Source of the DNA: a virus
Direction: 5' to 3' (one strand)
Length of the DNA: 22,497 nucleotides
Virus record (IMG/VR): IMGVR_UViG_3300031224_000048
Coordinates: 1 to 22,497 of that record
Shown: piece after piece, positions 8,254 to 17,124 of the stretch
Layout: each line of letters begins with the position of its first letter
Numbering within the stretch: the first letter of the stretch is position 1
Position numbers and translations under genes: made by a program
Notes under the pieces: model-generated
Database searches by the model: none
Seen by the model: only the letters and a program-made list of their open reading frames with translations
Told to the model about the DNA's origin: nothing

Positions 8254-8731
8254 TGAAACGATTTTTGATCAAAGACTATTTGAAGTTGGTGAATACTGTT
8301 ATGCTATAGCCGCTAGTGTAACAGAGCCTTTCTTATACACTAGATTTAGATGTACAGTTGCTAAACGTAAAATAAATAATGACGCAGTAACATACTTTTT
8401 AGCCATAGAAGAATTGCTAGAGACTAAAGAATGGGCTCAGCTGCATGTACATCGTAACCGTTTTAGAACTTGGCATACTGCGGCGAATAGAGGTCAACTA
8501 AAGTCGCTAGACTGTTTTGACTTGCTTGTTGATATGTCAACCTTTGAGCAAAAATTTAGCAAACGATACCGACACTTAACTTTAGTAGTCTCTTCTGTCC
8601 ATGTTGCCGTGACAAGAGAACACATAAATGCTATCTGTGAACAAACAGTAGATATTGTATCTAGCCACCTAAAGAGTTCGTTAGATACAATTAGACTGCG
8701 ACACGCAGAACTTAACAAAATGGCACAATAA
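8228..8731 (+). CDS. Hypothetical protein
   Basis: I choose ATG 8228 (MIELSKVSNETIFDQRLFEV), giving 167 residues, over a GTG at 8219. Either start lies inside the end of the upstream gene, with a 26-nt overlap from ATG 8228. The protein is a mixed alpha/beta sequence. Aromatic and basic residues are clustered around HVHRNRFRTWHTAANRG, and the C-terminus is helical. There is no signal peptide or membrane segment and I do not recognise the family. A strong terminator follows 28 nt after the stop, so it ends the transcription unit containing the fibre genes. A small baseplate or connector part is possible from context only. Confidence 0.7.
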   Translation: MIELSKVSNETIFDQRLFEVGEYCYAIAASVTEPFLYTRFRCTVAKRKINNDAVTYFLAIEELLETKEWAQLHVHRNRFRTWHTAANRGQLKSLDCFDLLVDMSTFEQKFSKRYRHLTLVVSSVHVAVTREHINAICEQTVDIVSSHLKSSLDTIRLRHAELNKMAQ

Positions 8732-8758
8732 CAAAAACATTACAGATTACATATACTG

Positions 8759-8787
8759 AACGCTTGATAAAGTCAAGCGTTTTTTTC
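8759..8787 (+). terminator. Rho-independent terminator
   Basis: AACGCTTGA (8759-8767) and TCAAGCGTT (8773-8781) form a perfect 9-bp stem with loop TAAAG, followed by a T run to 8786. It closes the upstream structural operon. The same T-run plus CTTG ending occurs at the terminator near 1849. Confidence 0.9.
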
Positions 8788-8791
8788 TTGT

Positions 8792-8804
8792 TATACATAT
8801 AATA
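8792..8804 (+). promoter_or_regulatory. Candidate late promoter, ATACATAT motif (copy 2)
   Basis: TATACATATAATA lies directly after the terminator and 12 nt before ATG 8817, an arrangement expected of a promoter starting a new unit. It differs from copy 1 at one base. Confidence 0.5.
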
Positions 8805-8816
8805 AACAGGATTAGT

Positions 8817-10403
8817 ATGTCGGACAACTCAATAATAGAAACTAAAGACACATCACCTTTTTATACATCACCTCATCGAGTAGATGAAGATAAAAAGTCA
8901 AAACTGCCTAATGCAGCAAAACGATATACTGATGTTGGCCCAACTGAAACACCTAGAGGCTTAGAAGATATTAGAGATGCAGATGGCAATCCAGTTGCAA
9001 CTAATATTGGTGAATTGCCTAGGTCGTCAAATCCATATTTTAACCTAAGAGTTAAGTCTAGTGGTTCTAATAACTACCCACTATTTGACGAAGAGTCTAG
9101 AGATCAAGCAGACCTGTATGCTAACATATCAGCAAAAGACCTAGTCGAGCAACCTAAAGGTGCAAGTGTTTATTCTGCAGATGATTTCTTATATGCTAGT
9201 CAATTTGGTAAAATGCCACTAAATAGATTAATAACATTAAGACGTTTCGCTTTTGCAACTAATGATGATATTTTTAGTCAAACAAGTCAACCTGAACCAG
9301 ATATTTGCAGGGCAATAACTTACTTTGACCAAGAAAAAAATAAGCTTTCAGATATTTTAACTTTTTCTTCTGGTCTAAAATGGAAGCAATTAGACAGTGC
9401 ATCGGAACGGGCTGAAATGCTTGGTGATCAAAACGGTATTGGTGGTGTTGTGGGTAAAGCAATGAAAGTTGTTGATCCTAAGTACGGTCAAGAGTCATTA
9501 GCTGGTGCAAACCGGGTTAATTACGATCCTCAGCATGACAGCAATAGGGTATATGGTCCAGTTGATAGTATTAGTTCTGCAAGTATAAGAGAAATTGGAT
9601 TAAAATTTGAACATAACATTGAACTAGAGTTTTCATATGAAATGCGATCAATCAATGGTGTTAATCAAAAGGCAGCATTCATAGACCTGCTTTCAAACTT
9701 AGTCCTAATGTCAACTAACGACGCTAAATTTTGGGGTGGCGCAAGGCACTGGGTTGGTGTACAACCATCAAAATATATGAATGACATGAAAGCATTGTCA
9801 CCTAAAAACTTTAATGATTTTGTCAAAACGTCGACTACATCAATGAAATCTCTTTTAGGTACAATGTCTCAGAAATCATCAGCAAAAGATACACTTAAAA
9901 ACATAGCAAACAATGCTATGAACTTGGCACTAGGTAAAATGCTTAATGTGCTTGGTCGACCAGGTATACCTGTTATGAATTCATTACTAACAGGAAACCC
10001 AATAGGACCATGGCACGTAACTATTGGCAATCCAATGAACCCAATACTAGTTGCAGGTGACCTTATTATGGACGATTCAACAATTAGTTTTGGTGATAAA
10101 ATTGGATATGATGACTTTCCAACAGAATTAAAGCTAGTAGTTAAAATGAAACACGCCAAACCAAGAGATAGAGCTGCAATAGAATCTATGTTTAATGCAG
10201 GTAAAGGTCGAACTTACATGAAACCTACTAATGTTTTCGACAATCAAACAAGGGATCAACTTAATAGTAGCAGTACTAATCCAAGCGTTTTGACTGAATT
10301 GCAAACACAAATGATACAATCGACAAATTGGGGTGACTTTGGTGAGGCTGATGTTCTAAGAAACAGGGACGCTGTGTGGTCATTTCTTAAAAAAGACGCA
10401 TAA
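8817..10403 (+). CDS. Putative baseplate/tail structural protein
   Basis: 528 residues, first gene after a terminator and candidate promoter. The N-terminal 60 residues are hydrophilic and probably disordered. The central part is mixed. The C-terminal 140 residues are the most distinctive: GPWHVTIGNPMNPILVAGD, then a FGDKIGYDDFPTELKL segment, then MKHAKPRDRAAIESMFNAGK. These strands with conserved-looking Gly/Pro turns suggest a beta-barrel-like structural domain, as in phage baseplate or tail-hub proteins. No catalytic motif or membrane span is seen. The gene lies between fibre genes and the lysin/terminase block, consistent with a virion component. The specific role is unknown. Confidence 0.55.
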   Translation: MSDNSIIETKDTSPFYTSPHRVDEDKKSKLPNAAKRYTDVGPTETPRGLEDIRDADGNPVATNIGELPRSSNPYFNLRVKSSGSNNYPLFDEESRDQADLYANISAKDLVEQPKGASVYSADDFLYASQFGKMPLNRLITLRRFAFATNDDIFSQTSQPEPDICRAITYFDQEKNKLSDILTFSSGLKWKQLDSASERAEMLGDQNGIGGVVGKAMKVVDPKYGQESLAGANRVNYDPQHDSNRVYGPVDSISSASIREIGLKFEHNIELEFSYEMRSINGVNQKAAFIDLLSNLVLMSTNDAKFWGGARHWVGVQPSKYMNDMKALSPKNFNDFVKTSTTSMKSLLGTMSQKSSAKDTLKNIANNAMNLALGKMLNVLGRPGIPVMNSLLTGNPIGPWHVTIGNPMNPILVAGDLIMDDSTISFGDKIGYDDFPTELKLVVKMKHAKPRDRAAIESMFNAGKGRTYMKPTNVFDNQTRDQLNSSSTNPSVLTELQTQMIQSTNWGDFGEADVLRNRDAVWSFLKKDA

Positions 10404-10431
10404 CTAGAAACAAATTAAAATTAATACAATT

Positions 10432-11187
10432 ATGAAAAAGCAAACAAAACGTGATATTTTTTTATCAGCTGGTCACAGCAATGTAAAGGGAAAAGATAGA
10501 GGTGCTGCAGGTAATGGCTATGTAGAAGGTGACCTAACAGTTGAATTTAGAGACTTAGTATTCAACTTTCTAACTGATGAATTTGGTTACTGCAACGTTG
10601 TTACTGATGACAACAGAAACTTTACATCTCAGACAATTAGACTTTTTAGAAATAAGACAAAGTCAAATTCTATTGTTGTCGACTTTCATTGGAATGCAGC
10701 AACACCAGCAGCAACAGGCACAGAGGTCCTTGTACCACACGACAGTACTGCTCTTGAAAACAGCCTAGCACTAAGCATAGCAAAGTCAATAGGAAGTATC
10801 CTGTCGATACCACTTAGAGGTAATCACCGCGGAAACAAAGGTGTTAAGTCCGAAATGGAATCACATCATGGCCGATTAGGTTGGATGCGCCTTACAGGAG
10901 AAAACGTCCTGCCTGAAATTTGCTTCATCACAAATAAAAGTGATATGGAAAAGTATCAAGAGAATAAGGTAGAATTAGCAAGGGCTGTCGCAAAAGACAT
11001 CTTGTCTGCTGCAACAACACCAGTTGCTAGCAATTCACCAACAAAGGACACTATGCATACTGTTAGTGGTGGTGACACCTTAGGCGCACTTGCAAATAGG
11101 TATAACACAACAGTTGCCAATATTAAAATGTTAAATTCATTAACGACAGATATGATTTATGTTAATCAAGTCTTAAGGATTAAATAA
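10432..11187 (+). CDS. N-acetylmuramoyl-L-alanine amidase with C-terminal LysM (endolysin or virion lysin)
   Basis: 251 residues. Residues 7-190 fit the zinc-dependent Amidase_3 fold, which cleaves the bond between N-acetylmuramic acid and L-alanine in peptidoglycan. Expected ligands are visible: H15 in FLSAGHS, E32 in YVEGDLT, H86 in VVDFHWNAA, and the catalytic E162 in VLPEICFITN. Residues about 208-251 form a LysM peptidoglycan-binding module (HTVSGGDTLGALANRYNTT ... VNQVLRIK). There is no signal peptide, so release would need a holin, or the enzyme is packaged in the virion. The gene sits 12 nt upstream of the large terminase, separated by a run of 12 A. Placement in the tail gene block makes a tail-associated lysin a real alternative to a classical endolysin. 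Confidence 0.9.
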   Translation: MKKQTKRDIFLSAGHSNVKGKDRGAAGNGYVEGDLTVEFRDLVFNFLTDEFGYCNVVTDDNRNFTSQTIRLFRNKTKSNSIVVDFHWNAATPAATGTEVLVPHDSTALENSLALSIAKSIGSILSIPLRGNHRGNKGVKSEMESHHGRLGWMRLTGENVLPEICFITNKSDMEKYQENKVELARAVAKDILSAATTPVASNSPTKDTMHTVSGGDTLGALANRYNTTVANIKMLNSLTTDMIYVNQVLRIK

Positions 11188-11199
11188 AAAAAAAAAAGG

Positions 11200-12987
11200 A
11201 TGGCACAGACAATTTTTGACCCTAGGGTTCATAGTGAAATAGAAAGTGATGCTCCAACTGGAACAGTTTGGACTTCACAATCTGTGCAGTGGGCATTAGA
11301 CGCAATACGAGTAGGTCAAAAATTAAAGGCTTCTCCGTTTTTTGAAAAGAATCCAGACTTAAGAAAAGGCAATCTAGTTTTCCAGTATAGTGACGCTGAA
11401 ATATTAGAAGTTATCAAGTGTTCTAAGGACATTATGTACTTCATTGAAAAATACTGTAAGATTAAAAGACCTGATGGTAAAATAGGTAATTTTAGACTTC
11501 GGCCTTATCAACTAAAGCAAATAAAAGACTACATAGACAACGACGAAATTATACTTGGGTGGTCAAGACAAAGTGGTAAAACAATTGGTACTTCTTTGTA
11601 TATTATATGGGCTATGCTATTTAATGCAGATAAACATGCTGCACTACTGGCTAATAAATCAAGTACATCTGGTGAAGTTTTGTCTAAAATTAAGTCTATT
11701 TATAAGGAGTTGCCATTTTTCCTAAAGGCTGGAATTATTGGTTACAATGGTAGTACTGTTGTATTCGACAATGGTTGTAGAATGTACACCGGACCAACAA
11801 CTATTGATGCACTTAACGGTAAGACTTGTAACATACTTTATATTGATGAATTTGCATTTGTTGGTAAAGGTCGAAATAAAGTAGAATACCAAAAAGACTT
11901 TTTAGCCAATGCTAAGCCTGTCCTGTCTTCACAAAAAGAGTCAGGTTTGTGTAAACTTATAATTAGTTCAACACCATACGGTAAGGAACACTTTTTTACA
12001 CTGTTTAACGACGCAATAAAAGGTAAAAACCGAATGCGTGCAAGTAAAGTTTGTTGGTGGGAAATACCAGGCAAAACGCTTAAATGGGCTCAAGATGAAA
12101 TAAGTTCAATTGGGCTTAGCAAATTTAAACAGCAGTATGAAATGTCGTTTGATGTGCATGCTGAAACTTTACTTGCTGCTAAGACTATGCGTAGACTAAT
12201 GAAGCAAAAGACAGATTACGTATCTGATCAATTTGATATTCTTTCGAATTATGAAGAGTTTCTATATGTTCATCCTGAGGTAGAAATTGATCCTGATGTA
12301 GACGTGTTTTGCTTAACTGTTGATATCGCAGAAGGTTTAGGTCAAGATTACAGCACGATTCAAATACTTAGAGTCGGTTTTAACGAAAAAACGAGTAAGT
12401 TTTTATATGAGCAAATTGGCTTTTTTGCATGCAACACACTCGAAATCAGTGAATTTGCACTTGTTGCCCGTGAACTATTCGCAGCATTGAATCCAGACTA
12501 TAGCAAACTATTGGTCGAACAAAATACATACGGCGAATATTTCTTTAAATGTTTGCAGGATGAAACAACATCAACTATCGAGGTTCCTTTTGAATCTATT
12601 GTTAAGTTTAAGCGAAATTCTGACTCAAATAAGAAAATAAAAGGTCTTAGAACTAACGTTGAGGTTAAAAAAGTAGGTGTTAAATCGTTTAAGACTTTAC
12701 TAGACAATCAAGATATGATTATCCACGACGCCACAACTATAGAAGAAATTGAAAATTTCCAAAGAAACAGCAAAGGTAACTATGCTGCATCAATCGGACA
12801 TGACGATAAGGTAATGCCATTAGTAAACTTTTCTTATTGGGCTCAGTTAAACGAACCAGAATTTCAATTTTGGCTTGAAGAATATGTGGCACTAAACGAA
12901 ATACAATATAGACACCCATCCGACATAGAAAATGAAGACATGTCTGGCCTATCGGAAGAAGTAAAACAAATGCTAAAAAGCGTATAA
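11200..12987 (+). CDS. Terminase large subunit (DNA packaging ATPase/nuclease)
   Basis: 595 residues, close to T4 gp17 in length. It pumps DNA into the prohead and cuts the concatemer. The ATPase domain shows Walker A GWSRQSGKT at 120-128, Walker B ILYIDEF at 212-218 with catalytic E217, and coupling motif ISSTPYG at 255-261. The RNase H-like nuclease domain shows acidic residues in LTVDIAEG (D375), LLVEQN (E440) and GHDD (D535/D536). The start ATG follows AAAAAGG, one of the few purine-rich leaders here. The next gene begins immediately after its stop (TAAATG), indicating translational coupling. The order terminase, sheath, tube matches T4 genes 17-18-19. Confidence 0.95.
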   Translation: MAQTIFDPRVHSEIESDAPTGTVWTSQSVQWALDAIRVGQKLKASPFFEKNPDLRKGNLVFQYSDAEILEVIKCSKDIMYFIEKYCKIKRPDGKIGNFRLRPYQLKQIKDYIDNDEIILGWSRQSGKTIGTSLYIIWAMLFNADKHAALLANKSSTSGEVLSKIKSIYKELPFFLKAGIIGYNGSTVVFDNGCRMYTGPTTIDALNGKTCNILYIDEFAFVGKGRNKVEYQKDFLANAKPVLSSQKESGLCKLIISSTPYGKEHFFTLFNDAIKGKNRMRASKVCWWEIPGKTLKWAQDEISSIGLSKFKQQYEMSFDVHAETLLAAKTMRRLMKQKTDYVSDQFDILSNYEEFLYVHPEVEIDPDVDVFCLTVDIAEGLGQDYSTIQILRVGFNEKTSKFLYEQIGFFACNTLEISEFALVARELFAALNPDYSKLLVEQNTYGEYFFKCLQDETTSTIEVPFESIVKFKRNSDSNKKIKGLRTNVEVKKVGVKSFKTLLDNQDMIIHDATTIEEIENFQRNSKGNYAASIGHDDKVMPLVNFSYWAQLNEPEFQFWLEEYVALNEIQYRHPSDIENEDMSGLSEEVKQMLKSV

Positions 12988-13494
12988 ATGAAGCACATTG
13001 AGTATCGAAGTCACCATCAATTTACAATTGGGCATGACGAATCAGAAAAATTAGAATTTGAGATTGTTAGTACTGATAGGTTTAGGCCTCAACTAGGACT
13101 TAGTGCAATTGCTAGTAGCGGTCGTTCTGTTAATGATGCTAATCGACTATACGAAATGGTTAGGTCGGGCATAACAAAAAGCATTAGTGGTCAACAGCAA
13201 CCGGTACAATTGACGATAAAACTGAATGTACTAGTTAATACAAAACCAGAAACAAAAAGCTATGACATATCAAACAGCATTTTTACAAGTTTTGACAGTA
13301 AAATAATACTGTTTGATCTTGTGCCTGCTGGTTCAACCAGTTCAATAACTGCTCAACTAGCAAATGGTGACACTGTAGTGCTTGCTGATGGGCTTAACTG
13401 CACTCTGTTTATCATAACGTCTCAACTTAGAAAAGTTCAAATAAGTGACATTGTCCTTACGCTTAAGAAAAATAAGGGCTTAATTTACACATAA
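12988..13494 (+). CDS. Hypothetical protein between terminase and tail sheath
   Basis: 168 residues. The ATG abuts the terminase stop with no spacer, so expression is probably coupled to terminase. The sequence is beta-rich: strands such as VQLTIKLNVLV, KIILFDLVPAG and TVVLADGLNCTLFII alternate with polar turns. Residues 20-70 include a charged helix. There is no catalytic, membrane or signal motif and I do not recognise the family. A neck, tail-completion or head-tail joining protein would fit the position, but this is inference only. Confidence 0.75.
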   Translation: MKHIEYRSHHQFTIGHDESEKLEFEIVSTDRFRPQLGLSAIASSGRSVNDANRLYEMVRSGITKSISGQQQPVQLTIKLNVLVNTKPETKSYDISNSIFTSFDSKIILFDLVPAGSTSSITAQLANGDTVVLADGLNCTLFIITSQLRKVQISDIVLTLKKNKGLIYT

Positions 13495-13547
13495 GTCACT
13501 ATTTTAAATTGCATTGGACAAAAAAATGATGCCAATTTTCAATAATG

Positions 13548-13560
13548 AATACATATTCTA
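13548..13560 (+). promoter_or_regulatory. Candidate late promoter, ATACATAT motif (copy 3)
   Basis: AATACATATTCTA lies in the 101-nt gap before the tail sheath gene, 35 nt upstream of its ATG. It shares the ATACATAT core with three other gaps. A dedicated promoter for the abundant sheath protein would make sense. Confidence 0.4.
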
Positions 13561-13595
13561 AAATAACAAATAATTAATTTAAAATACAAACGAAC

Positions 13596-16500
13596 ATGGC
13601 TTTACCGTCTCAATTAACAAGATTTAAGGCGCCGGGTGTTAAATTCATCACTGATGTTGTTGAATCTACACCAACGGCTGAAGCTCCGCAAGGAGCAAGA
13701 GTCTTAGTTATTAACAGTCGCAAAGGTTCAGTTAATTCTTTAATTTTAGTACGCACAGAAAACGAATATTTTTCAATATTTGATAGTGTTTCTGATGCTG
13801 ATGAAAGAAGAGGTAACTGGTCTGCAAGAAGTGCATCATATATGTTGGCCATTGGTCCAATTTATGTAATAAACCTTCGGACTTTTGATAATGAAATCGA
13901 CCTTGCTGGCTTGCAAGAGTTGTCAACTGTTGCAAATGTCGTAAATGGCACAGCAAAACAAGTACCTTATACTTCATTGTATAATACTCAACAGTTTTGG
14001 AAAATAGACCCTAGTCAACTACTGTCTCAAACAAACACAGACAAACTATTAACTTTTGCAAATATTGGTGTATCTAGTCTATCAGTTTTCGTCAGAAAAT
14101 CTAGACAACCTGCACTGTCTACATTAACGTTTGAGCGTTGGTACACTACATTAGGAAGAGAAATGCCTGCATATCTTTTACCTCAAGATAAAGTATCAGA
14201 CTACGTCGTAGATGTTATGATATTCGAAAACAAATTTGATGCAAGTTCTGCTGCAAATGCAAGTTATGGTTTTTGTTTCAATACAGACGGTACAGTAAAA
14301 GACACAGTAGTAAACGGAAGTGGTCAAACTGTTGATGCACTTACTCAATTGTCTAGACTACCTGAATCTGGCTTTATGTCAACCGTTACTGGTTCTTTAG
14401 TTCAAGGCTTTACCGATGAATTTGGCACACCATTTGATATTGTACGTTCAGTTAATGAACTAGTACAACAAACTGGATTGGTTGCAAAACTAAATGATGA
14501 GTTGTTTGATGAGGCTGCAATTTGGTCACCTGGCGAAACAGTACTGTCAAACGGACAGAAAAAACCAGTACCTGTTGATTTTGCTGGGCACACAATGTGT
14601 AACATTACATCAACTGGTACGTTCGACCTTACTGCATTTACTGCACTATCTGATGTACTTGCTGCTTCATATAGCTTTGCTGTAACAGCTGGTGAAATTA
14701 AACAAACATTCGATACATTCGATCAATTGCCTAGAACAACAGATGAAAACTCTACTGTTCTTGCACATACTGCACAGTTTGAATCAGTAATGGTTGGTTC
14801 AGAACGCACAGCAAATAGAAGCAAGGTCTTTGTCATTGACAATATTAGACCTGACCTTGGTGATCGTTATGTTTCTGTTGATGGTAACTTAGCATCAATT
14901 ATTGCAGTAAACGTAATTGGTGAAATTGACAAAATATGGGGATATGGTACAGTTTTGGCACCAGTTCAACCATACGGTGATGACACAGACTTTGCACAAT
15001 CTCATGATTGGGAAGATGCAGACGGTCAGGACTCTACGTTTACATACGCGAACGCAGGTGTTGCATTTCCATTAGATGGCGGTGGAGATTACTTTGTATA
15101 CCCAGCAGACCATGTCCTAACAGGCTTACCGCTTATGTTTGATACTGCAACAGGCGCAGTAGTACATAATCCAATAGTAGCAAACGTTGGAGATTATACT
15201 GCACAAACTGTTGATGGTACTACATATCCATTAGACTTTACTGACCTACCAATTGCATATGCCCCAACTGGAACTAGTCAACTTATAACCTTAACTGACA
15301 TAAGCAAAGCAAGAGTACAGGATGACGATGCTACAAATACGACAACTAAATATCAAGCATTGTTAACAAGGTTTGGTGTAAAGGAATCAGTATTCACAGT
15401 AACTTTTGATAAGCAGCTAGTTGCAAATTCAGATCAAGGACAAGGTGTTAATACAAAGTTTGATCCAATTTCTAATACTGGCAATAACATAGAATTAACT
15501 AGTGGCCAGTTGGTTGCAACATATCAAGCAGCACAGCATATATTTAAGGTTAACTCTTTTGACAATTCAGTTGATCAATTTGTACCAACTAACCTAAAGG
15601 CATACACTGCACGTACTGCCCAATTTTTAGACGGTACTGCTACTAGACAAAACGATATTCTTGACCTTTTGTTAGGCGACCTTAAAGGCGCACTTGCAAA
15701 CCAAGACCTATTTAGTTTTAACTATATTGTAGATGGCTTCAAGTCATACATTGAACCAAACGTTAAAAGTCAATTAAAAGAAGTTGCTGCAGCCCGAATC
15801 TTATGTCGAGCAATCTATAGCATGCCTTCAATTTATGACTTTCAAAGATCAACCAATCCATATTTTAGAAGTAGAATAGATGGTCGATTTGAACCTCGTT
15901 TTATTGCACTTGGTGGTAACTTACAATTACCGTACTCTAACTCGTTTAGTTTACCGAGCGAAAACGGTTACTATGCTTATGGTTTCGGACCTAACATCTT
16001 ATTGTCTGACGGTAAACTGATGCCACCTGCTGCATTAGTTAGTAACCTATTTGCTAGAAAATACACTAATGGCGCACCGTATGCTACGCTTGCTGGTCCT
16101 GGAGAAGGCTCAATAACTGGTAGTGGTGTTGCAGGTGTTGAATATGTTTTTAACGAAAGCAATGACGGTAATGGTGACAGAGATTTCTTAGACCCATTTG
16201 GTTACAATGTTATATTACGTAAGACTGCAACAGGTTTGCAAATATACGGTAATAGAACATCAAACAATACTGTTGAATCAGCTCTTAGTTCAATACATAC
16301 TTCTGAAATTGTAATGTATATTCAAGAAAGAGTTAAGTCACTATTAGAAAGGTTTGTATTCAAATACAACACTGCTCAAAATAGATTAGTCATTAAAGAA
16401 GAAGCAGATGGTATATGTGCTGAACCTCTTGGTGATGGTGCTATTTCTGGTTTTACTAATCAAATGGATGACCTTAACAACACTGGCGAAGTTATACGTA

Positions 16501-16613
16501 ATAGAATTGGTATTTTAGATACTAAAATTATTGCTAACAACGGTATGGAAATACTTGTTCATAGAACAACAATCGATACTGAAACTAACACGGCACAGTT
16601 CGAAGTATTGTAA
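13596..16613 (+). CDS. Contractile tail sheath protein (gp18-like)
   Basis: Polymerises around the tail tube and contracts during infection. The N-terminus (ALPSQLTRFKAPGVKFITDV) carries the sheath-type APGV(K/E) start seen in gp18 proteins, followed by ARVLVINSRKG. The C-terminal 110 residues (EIVMYIQERVKSLLERFVFKYN through IRNRIGILDTKIIANNGMEI) match the conserved sheath C-terminal handshake domain in layout. At 1005 residues it is much longer than T4 gp18 (about 659). The extra length is probably in the middle, in Thr/Asp/Asn-rich beta-prone segments around residues 200-650 that would be exposed on the outer surface. The gene ends with its own strong terminator 10 nt after the stop and has a candidate promoter upstream. 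Confidence 0.88.
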   Translation: MALPSQLTRFKAPGVKFITDVVESTPTAEAPQGARVLVINSRKGSVNSLILVRTENEYFSIFDSVSDADERRGNWSARSASYMLAIGPIYVINLRTFDNEIDLAGLQELSTVANVVNGTAKQVPYTSLYNTQQFWKIDPSQLLSQTNTDKLLTFANIGVSSLSVFVRKSRQPALSTLTFERWYTTLGREMPAYLLPQDKVSDYVVDVMIFENKFDASSAANASYGFCFNTDGTVKDTVVNGSGQTVDALTQLSRLPESGFMSTVTGSLVQGFTDEFGTPFDIVRSVNELVQQTGLVAKLNDELFDEAAIWSPGETVLSNGQKKPVPVDFAGHTMCNITSTGTFDLTAFTALSDVLAASYSFAVTAGEIKQTFDTFDQLPRTTDENSTVLAHTAQFESVMVGSERTANRSKVFVIDNIRPDLGDRYVSVDGNLASIIAVNVIGEIDKIWGYGTVLAPVQPYGDDTDFAQSHDWEDADGQDSTFTYANAGVAFPLDGGGDYFVYPADHVLTGLPLMFDTATGAVVHNPIVANVGDYTAQTVDGTTYPLDFTDLPIAYAPTGTSQLITLTDISKARVQDDDATNTTTKYQALLTRFGVKESVFTVTFDKQLVANSDQGQGVNTKFDPISNTGNNIELTSGQLVATYQAAQHIFKVNSFDNSVDQFVPTNLKAYTARTAQFLDGTATRQNDILDLLLGDLKGALANQDLFSFNYIVDGFKSYIEPNVKSQLKEVAAARILCRAIYSMPSIYDFQRSTNPYFRSRIDGRFEPRFIALGGNLQLPYSNSFSLPSENGYYAYGFGPNILLSDGKLMPPAALVSNLFARKYTNGAPYATLAGPGEGSITGSGVAGVEYVFNESNDGNGDRDFLDPFGYNVILRKTATGLQIYGNRTSNNTVESALSSIHTSEIVMYIQERVKSLLERFVFKYNTAQNRLVIKEEADGICAEPLGDGAISGFTNQMDDLNNTGEVIRNRIGILDTKIIANNGMEILVHRTTIDTETNTAQFEVL

Positions 16614-16623
16614 AATAATAAAC

Positions 16624-16654
16624 AAGCAGTCTAGCGCATTGCTAGACTGCTTTT
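16624..16654 (+). terminator. Rho-independent terminator after tail sheath gene
   Basis: AAGCAGTCTAGC (16624-16635) and GCTAGACTGCTT (16641-16652) form a perfect 12-bp stem with loop GCATT and a short T tail. It lies between the sheath stop and the next ATG at 16668. It could be partial, allowing high sheath expression with reduced read-through. Confidence 0.85.
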
Positions 16655-16667
16655 AATTTAAACACAA

Positions 16668-16880
16668 ATGAAAAATTTAAAAGAATTCACAATTGAAAGC
16701 TTAGCTGACATTGAAGAGTCAGTAACAAAAAAGCCCGGTGTAAAAAAGCCCGGTGTAAAAAAGCCCGGTGTAAAAAAGCCTGAAAGTAAAGCTAAAAAAT
16801 ACGCTAAGAGTAAAGCTAAATCGGCAGGTAAATCGATTGGTAATTTTGCTAAGTCATTAGCAAACGACAGTCACGTATAA
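16668..16880 (+). CDS. Small Lys-rich protein with VKKPG tandem repeats
   Basis: 70 residues. The N-terminal 19 residues (MKNLKEFTIESLADIEESV) form an acidic amphipathic helix. Residues 20-38 are KKPG followed by VKKPG repeats, then a Lys/Ala/Ser-rich tail (ESKAKKYAKSKAKSAGKS). The composition resembles histone H1-type tails or phage internal head proteins that bind DNA or RNA. The N-terminal helix resembles small prohead-core type peptides, although this is a weak impression. It lies between sheath and the frameshift gene pair. Function is unknown, and nucleic-acid or capsid/tail assembly binding is inferred from charge. Confidence 0.65.
   Translation: MKNLKEFTIESLADIEESVTKKPGVKKPGVKKPGVKKPESKAKKYAKSKAKSAGKSIGNFAKSLANDSHV
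16725..16784 (+). repeat. 15-bp tandem repeat encoding KKPGV units
   Basis: Units with the sequence GTAAAAAAGCCCGGT begin at 16740 and 16755. A close copy (ACA instead of GTA) precedes them at 16725, and a decayed copy ending in CCTGAA starts at 16770. The near identity at nucleotide level indicates recent expansion by slippage within the coding frame. Confidence 0.9.
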
Positions 16881-16899
16881 CAAAATAATATCATACTAG

Positions 16900-17124
16900 A
16901 TGAAGAAAATTAGTGTAATTTTAGAAAGTCAAACTCAGGCTATAATAATTGAACGCATTAGTACTGCAAAGCAATTTACTGCTTTTGTCCACGAAAAGCT
17001 AAAACTAACTAAAGGCTATACTGAAACTAGTGCTAGAATGATTGCCGAAGACTTGTTAGACATGTATCCTGACAATTTCAAAAAGGCTGCTGCCAGTTTA
17101 GCAAATTTTCAGATGGGCAGCTAG
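16900..17124 (+). CDS. Putative tail assembly chaperone, upstream frame (frameshift partner 1)
   Basis: 74 residues from ATG 16900. The first half (KKISVILESQTQAIIIERIS) is strand-like and the second half is helical (TETSARMIAEDLLDMYPDNFKKAAASLANF). It is not recognised by motif. Near its end lie a slippery AAATTTT heptamer (17103-17109) and a GC-rich hairpin whose loop contains its stop codon. A -1 shift at codon 70 would join it to the downstream frame, giving about 217 residues. A short and a long product from one start is the hallmark of G/GT-type tail assembly chaperones, and the tail gene neighbourhood fits. Such genes usually lie between tube and tape measure; here they precede the tube. 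Confidence 0.6.
   Translation: MKKISVILESQTQAIIIERISTAKQFTAFVHEKLKLTKGYTETSARMIAEDLLDMYPDNFKKAAASLANFQMGS

Noticed and set aside
13526-13561. 11-codon peptide (MMPIFNNEYIF) before the tail sheath gene
   Set aside because: Too short and overlaps the candidate promoter motif; no support as a gene.
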